Positions 1 through 5,414 of a stretch of 6,925 bases of DNA are shown piece after piece (the first letter of the stretch is position 1; each line of letters opens with the position of its first letter). Source of the DNA: JBOGWY01 sp050694015 (GTDB lineage: Bacteria; Actinomycetota; CADDZG01; WHSQ01); assembly GCA_050694015.1 (NCBI GenBank), contig JBOGWY010000114.1:1-6925 (forward strand), read 5' to 3'. The position numbers and the translations under genes were made by a program. The notes under the pieces were generated by a model. It had not been told where the DNA came from. It worked only from the letters and a program-made list of their open reading frames with translations, and made no database searches.

Positions 1-261
1 GTTATGGGTAGCGGTGATCTTGAAGCGCGCCGCGACCTTGTCGCCTTCTTCTATCTCCTCCTCGACCGTGAACTTACGGTCGGGGAAGCCGACGTACCAG
101 GTGTGCGCGAACGCCTTGTACTCGTCGATCCCCTTGATCCGGTTGGCCGACACGGGATTCACGAACTCCACATCCTCGGTGAAGATCTCGTCGGCAACCG
201 CCAGGTTGTCCGGCGCGCTGAGGAGTTCGCCGAAGTACCGCTGAACGAGGGGATTAGGCAC
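1..261 (-). CDS. SnoaL-like / ester cyclase-like NTF2-fold protein (3' end outside window)
   Basis: The first 87 residues of a small alpha+beta-barrel protein are visible; the gene runs off the left edge. Seen: an N-terminal helix (PLVQRYFGELLSAPDN), then DEIFTEDVEFVNP near residues 24-36, a GFPD turn at 58-61, and EEGDKVAARF at 71-80 followed by ITATH. This order (helix, acidic-hydrophobic strand, FPD, GD-V-AARF, TH) is typical of SnoaL-like polyketide cyclase/'predicted ester cyclase' families, which are usually about 130-150 residues. The catalytic Asp/His region of SnoaL would lie beyond the edge, so activity cannot be judged. The start is GTG at 259-261; it overlaps the end of the GMC gene by 8 bases (GTGCCTAA) and has only a weak purine stretch upstream, which suggests translational coupling. 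It is the last visible gene of the five-gene run. Family assignment is fairly secure; substrate is unknown. Confidence 0.8.
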   Translation of the reverse strand, partial: MPNPLVQRYFGELLSAPDNLAVADEIFTEDVEFVNPVSANRIKGIDEYKAFAHTWYVGFPDRKFTVEEEIEEGDKVAARFKITATHN

Positions 262-1786
262 CGGCAACGATCCATTCCGCGACGCGCTCGCCGACCGCCA
301 TGCACGTGAGCATCGGGTTGCGGCTCACGTGGTTGGGGAAGATCGACGCGTCGGCAACCCGGAGGTTCTCGACCCCGTGCACGTTGCAGTACTGATCGAC
401 CACCGCGGCGTCGTCGCCCGCGGGGCCCATCTTGCAGGTGCCGACGGGGTGCCAGATCGTCCCGCAGTTGTCGTCGATGTACTTGGCGAGCGCGTCGTCG
501 TCGTCGAGCGTCTCCTTCGTCAAAACGGCGATGTCGGTCCAGAGCTCCTTCAGGTGCTCCGTCTGCGCCAGGTCCCAGCAGCGCCGCACGCCGTCCATGA
601 GGCGCGTCATGTCCTCGCGTTCGGTGTTCAGGTTGAGCTCGATCTTGGGTGCCGCGGCGGGATCTGTCGACGTGAGCGTGATGCCGCCGCGCGAGTTCGG
701 CCTGTTGATGACGACCATCGCGGCGAACAACAGACCCGTGACGTCGCTTGAGAGCTGCGGGAACCGCTCGCGTCCCAGCTTGTTGACGCAGTAGATCTGC
801 ATGTCGTTGAAGTCGTCGCTGTAGGGCGCCGTGTAGTCGACGAGCAGCTGCACGTCCGGCAGTGACGGGTTCGTCACGCCTTCCTTCGGGATCATCGCGA
901 CGAGTGCCTGCGAGTGCTCGATCAGGTTCTTGCCGACGCCCGGCTTATCCGCGACGACCTCGATACCGAGTGCCTCGAGGTCCTGCTTCGGGCCGAGCCC
1001 CGAACGCATCAGGATCGTCGGGGAGTTGACCGTTCCCGCGCTGACGGTGATCTGTTTGCCGCGGATGACCTCGGTGCCGCCGTCGGTCACGATCTCGACG
1101 CCGACGGCTTTGGTGCCCTCGAACACCACGCGGTTGACCAGGGTGTTGTCGCGGATCGTGAAGTTCTCGCGGCCCGCCGCGGGGTCGAGGTAGCCGACCG
1201 AGGTCGAGATCCGCTCGTCACCCTTGCGGTTCATCGGCATGGGACCGACGCCCGAAGAGTGCGGGTCGTTGTGGTCCTCGACCCACTTGTAGCCGACCTC
1301 GAGACACGCGGCGAGGAACGACTGCTGCAGGGGAACGAGTTCTTCCTTCGTCCAGCGAGTGATGTTGATCGGGCCGCTGCCACCGTGGAGGTAGCTCTCG
1401 CCGTAGTCCTGGTCGTTCTCGAACTTCTTGTAGTACGGGAGCGTCTTCTCCCACGACCATTCCTCGTTACCCCACTGGGCCCACTCGTCGAGATCGGACG
1501 GGAGCGCGCGAACGGCGATCGTTCCGTTGATCGACGAGCAGCCGCCGGTGACCCTGCCGCGCGCGTAGTCCATCTGCCGGCCGGGGATGGCCTGAGCCTT
1601 GAAACCCCAGTCGTGATCCGTGACCGAGACGGCGAACGCGAAGCGAACGTCTTCGGGCAGTTCTGACTCGGGATAGTAAGGACCGGCCTCGAGCAAGAGA
1701 ACGGAGCGACTCGGGTCCTCACTCAAGCGCGACGCGATGATCGCTCCCGAGGTTCCACCGCCGATAACTATGTGGTCGTACTCCAT
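254..1786 (-). CDS. GMC family FAD-dependent alcohol oxidase/dehydrogenase (choline-oxidase-like)
   Basis: A 510-residue cytosolic flavoprotein expected to oxidise an alcohol to an aldehyde or ketone. Seen: the dinucleotide-binding loop GGGTSG at 9-14, with Glu33 ending beta-2 (ribose contact); GMC signature 1 around 77-101 (RVTGGCSSIN core at 78-87); GMC signature 2 at 251-265 (GTVNSPTILMRSGLG); C-terminal WHPVGTCKMG at 445-454 and SRNPM at 488-492. The catalytic pair is His446/Asn490, 44 residues apart, as in choline oxidase (His466/Asn510). The GGCSS core also matches choline oxidase, but its FAD-linking His (His99) is Ile86 here, so FAD should be non-covalent. No signal peptide. I chose ATG at 1784-1786 because AGGAGGA lies just upstream; an upstream TTG at 1808-1810 would place that Shine-Dalgarno inside the gene. 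The gene starts 48 bases after the metallo-beta-lactamase-fold gene. Substrate unknown; choline dehydrogenase, steroid or terpenoid alcohol oxidase are all possible. Confidence 0.93.
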   Translation of the reverse strand: MEYDHIVIGGGTSGAIIASRLSEDPSRSVLLLEAGPYYPESELPEDVRFAFAVSVTDHDWGFKAQAIPGRQMDYARGRVTGGCSSINGTIAVRALPSDLDEWAQWGNEEWSWEKTLPYYKKFENDQDYGESYLHGGSGPINITRWTKEELVPLQQSFLAACLEVGYKWVEDHNDPHSSGVGPMPMNRKGDERISTSVGYLDPAAGRENFTIRDNTLVNRVVFEGTKAVGVEIVTDGGTEVIRGKQITVSAGTVNSPTILMRSGLGPKQDLEALGIEVVADKPGVGKNLIEHSQALVAMIPKEGVTNPSLPDVQLLVDYTAPYSDDFNDMQIYCVNKLGRERFPQLSSDVTGLLFAAMVVINRPNSRGGITLTSTDPAAAPKIELNLNTEREDMTRLMDGVRRCWDLAQTEHLKELWTDIAVLTKETLDDDDALAKYIDDNCGTIWHPVGTCKMGPAGDDAAVVDQYCNVHGVENLRVADASIFPNHVSRNPMLTCMAVGERVAEWIVAGA

Positions 1787-1790
1787 GAGT

Positions 1791-1798
1791 TCCTCCTC
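1791..1798 (-). promoter_or_regulatory. Strong Shine-Dalgarno that fixes the GMC gene start
   Basis: On the minus strand this reads GAGGAGGA and sits 4-5 bases before the ATG at 1784-1786. It decides between that ATG and the in-frame TTG at 1808-1810, because the latter would put the site inside the coding region. Confidence 0.8.
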
Positions 1799-1834
1799 TT
1801 GCTCGTGCAACCCGTACTAGTTCGTTGGATCCGT

Positions 1835-2644
1835 TTACTTGGTGGGTCTGAACTCCGCCTTCTCGATCCGCTCTTCCAACATGTCCTGTGTGACTTCGGG
1901 AAGTGCAGGGAGCCGGGGGATGCGGCTCAACATGTCGCACTTCGTCTTGATGTCGTTGCGCATGACCGGGCCGTGACTCGAGACGATCACCTTCGCGTTC
2001 AGCTCACGGATGCGGTCGACCTCTACATCCATCTTGGCGGGATCGGTCAGCGCGTGCCAGATGTGGTTGGCGCGGTTCATCCAGTTGAAACCGTCCTCGT
2101 ACAGCTCATCTTCGACCTCGTCGGCATACTCGGGAACGTCGGGAAGGACGGCGCCGAACGCGTCGGCCGAGTAGTAGAGCTCGTTCTTGGCGTCCCAGAC
2201 GCCACGGGTCGAAGGCGAGTCGTAGAGCGGGGGCCGGATCGAAACGAGGGTCCGGTCGCCGACGTCGAACGCTTCCTTGTCGGGTGCCATCACGACGCGC
2301 TCGAGCGGGATGGTGAACTCTTCGGCGAGCTTGCCGAGACCGATGAAGTTGGTGACGAGTTTGGCGCTGGGGCACATCTCGAGGACCTGCGCCAGGTTCC
2401 CGGCGTGATCCCTGTCCTCATGGCTCAGGAAGATCCACTTCACGTCCTGCGGATCGACGAGCGAGAACGTCGTCTCGAGGAATTCTTTGCGGAACACGGG
2501 CAGGCCGGTCTCGACGAGCACGGGTTCCTTGCCCTTGATCACCATCGAGTTGATGGGCAGATAGCCGAAGGTGGGAACGGGCAATTGCGCCGGGACGACC
2601 CAGGTGTCGTCGGCGATCTTGTAGGCCTCGCTCGCGTTCGCCAT
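1835..2644 (-). CDS. Metallo-beta-lactamase-fold protein resembling the di-iron domain of flavodiiron proteins
   Basis: A 269-residue cytosolic protein with the alpha-beta/beta-alpha metallo-beta-lactamase fold. Seen: the metal motif SHEDRDHAG at 74-82 (His75-x-Asp77-x-Asp79-His80), SADAFG at 159-164 (Asp161) and SSHGPV at 222-227 (His224). DAFG and SHG are hallmarks of flavodiiron/ODP-type di-iron domains, which use HxExDH instead of the hydrolase HxHxDH. From memory, the ROO ligands are His79, Glu81, Asp83, His146, Asp165 and His226. His75, Asp77, Asp79 and Asp161 match with a constant offset of 4; Glu81 has become Asp. The His146 region reads PPLYDSP at 138-144, with no histidine. There is no flavodoxin domain, so any redox role would need a separate electron donor. 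Start ATG at 2642-2644 follows AGGAGG with 8 bases between. Gaps to neighbours are 32 and 48 bases. An O2/NO/peroxide reductase or sensor, or a hydrolase, are the alternatives; fold is secure, activity is not. Confidence 0.88.
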   Translation of the reverse strand: MANASEAYKIADDTWVVPAQLPVPTFGYLPINSMVIKGKEPVLVETGLPVFRKEFLETTFSLVDPQDVKWIFLSHEDRDHAGNLAQVLEMCPSAKLVTNFIGLGKLAEEFTIPLERVVMAPDKEAFDVGDRTLVSIRPPLYDSPSTRGVWDAKNELYYSADAFGAVLPDVPEYADEVEDELYEDGFNWMNRANHIWHALTDPAKMDVEVDRIRELNAKVIVSSHGPVMRNDIKTKCDMLSRIPRLPALPEVTQDMLEERIEKAEFRPTK

Positions 2645-2676
2645 ACCTCAAGCCTCCTCAGCGGTAGTCGGAAAGG

Positions 2677-3045
2677 TCAGGCGCGAGGCGCCGCGAAGCC
2701 TGTGACTTCGGCGATGTTGCCGTCGTCATCGACCCGGAAGATGTCCACACCGTCGTAAGTCGGCGACGTCCCGTCCTTCTTGTGTTGCGTCAGCGAGAAC
2801 ACGAGCGCTCCTTCGGACCCGGACACGTAGAGCTCCCGATCCTCGAACTCGATGCTGTCGCAGATCCCCCACAGCGTTTCCCAGAACTTCCCCAGCGCGT
2901 CCTTCCCGACGTTGCGTGGGGATCCCGCAGGATCTTCTTGTTCGACGTTGTCGGCGAGGGCGTTCATGAACAGATCGCGGTCCTGTTTCACGAAGCTCTG
3001 CACGTAGTCGTTGACCGCGCTGCGGATCTGGTCGGCCGTAGGCAA
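2677..3045 (-). CDS. Ketosteroid isomerase-like (NTF2-fold) protein, TTG start
   Basis: A 122-residue protein of the NTF2/SnoaL-like superfamily, close in length to steroid delta-5-3-ketoisomerase (125 residues). Compared from memory with the Comamonas testosteroni enzyme (catalytic Tyr14, Asp38, Asp99), the N-terminal halves align without gaps: Tyr14 in NDYVQSF, Asp38 in EQEDPAGS, and Asp101 in GVDIFRV. The catalytic triad therefore seems intact. These enzymes move a C=C double bond in a beta,gamma-unsaturated ketone through a dienolate. The start is TTG at 3043-3045; it is supported by AAAGGAGG seven bases upstream, while the frame further upstream overlaps the DJ-1 gene and reads as low-complexity Arg-rich sequence. 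The gene lies 47 bases after the DJ-1 gene and 32 before the metallo-beta-lactamase-fold gene. Steroid or terpenoid ketone isomerase is the best guess; other NTF2-fold binding roles are possible, since the fold is very versatile. Confidence 0.85.
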   Translation of the reverse strand: MPTADQIRSAVNDYVQSFVKQDRDLFMNALADNVEQEDPAGSPRNVGKDALGKFWETLWGICDSIEFEDRELYVSGSEGALVFSLTQHKKDGTSPTYDGVDIFRVDDDGNIAEVTGFAAPRA

Positions 3046-3052
3046 GGGGAAG

Positions 3053-3060
3053 CCTCCTTT
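3053..3060 (-). promoter_or_regulatory. Shine-Dalgarno that fixes the TTG start of the isomerase-like gene
   Basis: Minus strand AAAGGAGG, seven bases (CTTCCCC) before TTG at 3043-3045. It is a near-perfect anti-16S complement and the only convincing one for this frame; no ATG or GTG lies nearby in frame. Confidence 0.8.
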
Positions 3061-3092
3061 TCGACTCGGAGTTGCTGACGGATCGACTGTGG

Positions 3093-3692
3093 TTATCTCT
3101 CGAGTTCCGCGAGGAACACGTCGAGGAACGGGTCCACGACTCCGGGGTGCCGGCCGGAGATGAGATTCCCGTCGACGTACGTGTCGACCGCGCTTGCTCC
3201 CTCCATCACTACGTGCCCGCCCGCGTTCTGAACGTCGCACATGATGTTGTGCGCACACGTGACCTTGCGACCTTTGAGCAATTCGGGGTCTGCACAGAAG
3301 AGCCACATCGCATGGCAGATCGTTCCGACCTTCAGGTTGCCCTCGTCCATCTCTGTGACGGTCTTGCGGAGGAACTCCACCGCCGGCGCGTGGTTCGGCT
3401 CCCCTTCTTTGGGGTTCTCTTGGTAACGCAAACGGTCCATCGCGTACCCGCCGATCAACATGACGCCCTTGTAGTCCTTGGGATCGACATCGTTCACTTC
3501 GGTCGTGACCGTGACCTCTTCGGTCATGTCGTTGCCTTTGAACTTGAGCTCCGGCTGCCCCCAGAGATGGCTCACGTATTCGACCTCGTAGCCGTTGGCC
3601 GGGAAGAATTCATTGAAACGCCTGTACTCGGTTTCATCAAAGTGAGCTTCGGTGAGAACCGCGATCTTGCCCTTTTTTTCAGAAGTGTTCAT
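3093..3692 (-). CDS. DJ-1/PfpI family (class I glutamine amidotransferase-like) protein
   Basis: A 199-residue flavodoxin-like alpha/beta protein. Seen: beta-1 KIAVLTE at 9-15, acidic cluster FDETEY at 18-23, GYEVEYVS at 34-41, GVMLIGGY at 76-83, and the nucleophile elbow VGTICHAMW at 122-130, giving Cys126-His127. In PfpI-type proteins a Glu from the FEDVE motif sits beside the Cys; here that position is Asp19, with Glu20 and Glu22 next to it. Family members include proteases, glyoxalases, deglycases, isonitrile hydratase and redox chaperones, so the reaction is open. The start ATG at 3690-3692 has no Shine-Dalgarno, but a promoter lies so close that the mRNA probably begins at or very near the A of the ATG. 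First gene of the five-gene run. Near the start, codons GAA AAA AAG give a run of seven A residues. Family is secure; function unknown. Confidence 0.9.
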   Translation of the reverse strand: MNTSEKKGKIAVLTEAHFDETEYRRFNEFFPANGYEVEYVSHLWGQPELKFKGNDMTEEVTVTTEVNDVDPKDYKGVMLIGGYAMDRLRYQENPKEGEPNHAPAVEFLRKTVTEMDEGNLKVGTICHAMWLFCADPELLKGRKVTCAHNIMCDVQNAGGHVVMEGASAVDTYVDGNLISGRHPGVVDPFLDVFLAELER

Positions 3693-3699
3693 CGCAAGG

Positions 3700-3729
3700 A
3701 CGCTATGCCGCGCTCGTGAACAGCGTCAA
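3700..3729 (-). promoter_or_regulatory. Probable leaderless promoter of the five-gene operon
   Basis: On the minus strand a -35 TTGACG (3724-3729) and a -10 TAGCGT (3700-3705) are separated by 18 bases. Only seven bases (CCTTGCG) lie between the -10 element and ATG at 3690-3692, so transcription would start at or within a base or two of the start codon. The absence of a Shine-Dalgarno before this gene, while the next three genes all have one, fits a leaderless mRNA. Leaderless genes with TAnnnT elements 6-8 bases before the start are common in Actinomycetota. This is a prediction from sequence only. Confidence 0.6.
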
Positions 3730-3748
3730 CCCGGTTCGCGAGGTTGTC
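3725..3748. promoter_or_regulatory. Imperfect inverted repeat overlapping the -35 element (candidate operator)
   Basis: GTCAACC (3725-3731) and GGTTGTC (3742-3748) form arms that match in six of seven positions with a 10-base centre. The repeat overlaps the -35 hexamer at 3724-3729, the usual place for a repressor such as a TetR- or MarR-type protein to block RNA polymerase. No regulator gene is visible in the window. It could be chance; a 6/7 match is modest. Confidence 0.4.
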
Positions 3749-3776
3749 TACGGTGAATCGCGGAGAGAGGTTCCCT

Positions 3777-5363
3777 TTAAAGCCGTCGGCCCGTCACGCC
3801 GTCTTCCGCATCGAAGGCTACGCAGCGTGGGTTGAGCTCGGTTTGCCATCCCGCGGCTGCTGCCATGCGGATCCCGGCACACATCACGTGGTCCCCGATC
3901 CGCGGCGAGACGTTGAATAGAGCGTTGTCGTTAACCGGCGTGATCGCAGCGATCGCGGCGTAATCCTCGGTATGCGAGATGAGGTAGCCGAGCATGTCGT
4001 CGGCCAGCCCGAGCGTGAAGACCGTTCGCTCGCCTTGTATCGAATCCGCCGCACCCAGGGCGATCTGCGCGTATGCCTCACCGGGAACGCCGAGCAAGGC
4101 GACGTCACCGATCCGGCCGGCCCCCACGACGGTCTGAACCGTCGAACCCACGAGCCACGGAGACTCCTGGCTACGCATCAGGGGGGCACCGACCTCGTCG
4201 CCTTCCAAGAGGAGCCCGGCGAGGATCGGATTCGTGACCTCGGTGCGGACGAGAGCTTTCTCCATCGCGAGCGTGTTGTCGGTCAGACCTCGGCCCCCAT
4301 CGAGGGCTTGCCCGATCATCGTCATCAGGTTCGTGGTGAAGTCGACCCTCCGGTTGTTCCAGCCGCGCTCCGGTTGCACGCGACCGATCGTGCCCGGCCA
4401 CACCACGCCGACGCCGCCGTAGGTCGTCTCGAGGGCATCGTCGAGATACGCGATCCAGTCACCATGGAGGCCTCCGGCACCACCGAGAGTCGGATGCGCC
4501 GCGTATGTCACGAAGGTTCCAATCACATCGCCGAGCCGCTCGCACGTACGCCCGTCGTGATCGCCCGGGCCCTCGCAACCGTTGGCCGAGTGCTGCGTCG
4601 CGTTCGACGGCGGCAGAACCTCGCGGGCCTGCAGCACGCGTACGTCGGAGTCGACCGATTCCTGGCGGGGCACGCACGAGTTGGTCGAGCCTTCGAACGA
4701 GTTGCTGGCCGTCTCGAGGCACACCTGGTTGTCGATCAGGTCGTAAACGCCGCTGCTGCCTTGGAACGTCTGCCGCCCGTCGGCGACACCCACCGTCAGC
4801 TCCGCGGGACGGCGCGACGCGTACGCGTCTAGCACCGCACCGACCGCCTGGTCGTGGATCAACTGTAAGTAAGCGCGATCGACGCCACCCCACGCTCCGA
4901 GCGTGTCGGGGCCCGAGTGCGTGTGGCTCCCGGCCGCGACGACGTGGGGCACCGGTATGCGGCCCTCGGTCTCCGGCGCCGCCGCGACCGACTCGGCGAT
5001 GTCGATCAGGCCCGGACCGTCTTGGTACTTGGCGAACATCCCGATGTTGTCGGTGATCACGAACGCGAGCACTTCGGTGCCGTTGTCAACCACGAACGCA
5101 CGGGCGTAGAGACGCTCGGTTTCGGCGCGCGCCTGGTTCCCGCGCCCGACGACCTCGTCCGGGAAGACGCTTCCATCACCGAGCCCGAAACCGCCCTGGT
5201 TGACGACTCCCTCAGGCGTGATGTCCCTGGCCGCGGCCCCCACGAGGAATCGAGGCGCCGGCTCCTCTTCCACTGTCGGAGGGTCGGCATGGGCCGGAAC
5301 GAGCGCGGCGCCGACCAGAGCGCCGGAAAGCACGCCTATCATGACGGCACGAAGCGATCTCAT
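3777..5363 (-). CDS. Exported neutral/alkaline ceramidase-superfamily protein with altered nucleophile motif
   Basis: A 528-residue exported protein. Residues 1-26 form a Sec signal peptide (MRSLR, hydrophobic core, PAHA) with likely cleavage after AHA. The mature part opens with VGAAARDITP at 41-50, a hallmark of the family. Zinc-ligand regions of neutral ceramidase are present: SHTHSGP at 146-152, AAHPT at 288-292 (His290), VPGEAY at 426-431 (Glu429) and LGYLISHTEDY at 458-468 (Tyr460). The nucleophile motif, normally GDVSPN or similar, reads GRVQPE at 327-332, with Gln330 at the Ser position. Six Cys residues in the mature part suggest disulfides. I chose ATG at 5361-5363 since it gives a well-formed signal peptide; no Shine-Dalgarno supports it. 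GTG at 5409-5411, three bases after the upstream stop, is the alternative and adds 16 residues. Role: a zinc-dependent secreted amidase-like enzyme; ceramide as substrate is doubtful. Confidence 0.82.
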   Translation of the reverse strand: MRSLRAVMIGVLSGALVGAALVPAHADPPTVEEEPAPRFLVGAAARDITPEGVVNQGGFGLGDGSVFPDEVVGRGNQARAETERLYARAFVVDNGTEVLAFVITDNIGMFAKYQDGPGLIDIAESVAAAPETEGRIPVPHVVAAGSHTHSGPDTLGAWGGVDRAYLQLIHDQAVGAVLDAYASRRPAELTVGVADGRQTFQGSSGVYDLIDNQVCLETASNSFEGSTNSCVPRQESVDSDVRVLQAREVLPPSNATQHSANGCEGPGDHDGRTCERLGDVIGTFVTYAAHPTLGGAGGLHGDWIAYLDDALETTYGGVGVVWPGTIGRVQPERGWNNRRVDFTTNLMTMIGQALDGGRGLTDNTLAMEKALVRTEVTNPILAGLLLEGDEVGAPLMRSQESPWLVGSTVQTVVGAGRIGDVALLGVPGEAYAQIALGAADSIQGERTVFTLGLADDMLGYLISHTEDYAAIAAITPVNDNALFNVSPRIGDHVMCAGIRMAAAAGWQTELNPRCVAFDAEDGVTGRRL

Positions 5364-5379
5364 GCTTGGTTTGTTCGAG

Positions 5380-5402
5380 GCGGCGGTACCGGTTCCTGCC
5401 GC
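5380..5402. other. GC-rich hairpin between the PLP enzyme and ceramidase-like genes
   Basis: Arms GCGGC (5380-5384) and GCCGC (5398-5402), extended by GG/CC (5385-5386 with 5395-5396), with a one-base bulge at 5397 and an 8-base loop. There is no U-tract after it in either direction, so it is not a classical intrinsic terminator. It may separate expression of the two genes, stabilise mRNA or mask the weak start of the ceramidase-like gene. If the GTG at 5411 were the true start, it would be coding. Confidence 0.4.
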
Positions 5403-5414
5403 CCCGAGCACGAG

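Noticed and set aside
495..515. Short GTC/GAC trinucleotide run in the GMC gene
   Set aside because: It simply encodes an Asp stretch (LDDDDA) and is too short to be a meaningful repeat.
1772..2758. A 328-codon open frame on the plus strand opposite the metallo-beta-lactamase-fold gene
   Set aside because: It mirrors a strong minus-strand gene with clear motifs, has no recognisable domain, and long antisense frames are expected in high-GC DNA.
3046..3306. Upstream extension of the isomerase-like frame into the DJ-1 gene
   Set aside because: Arg-rich with no homology, overlaps a real gene, and the TTG at 3043-3045 has a far better ribosome site.
3673..3679. Run of seven A on the minus strand forming an in-phase A-AAA-AAG slippery heptamer at codons 5-7 of the DJ-1 gene
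   Set aside because: A -1 shift would hit TGA after about a dozen codons; no stimulatory structure was seen and Lys codons near a start are common.
3693..3776. Intrinsic terminator after the ceramidase-like gene
   Set aside because: The only hairpin-like sequence here is the inverted repeat at the promoter; it has no U-tract in the needed direction.
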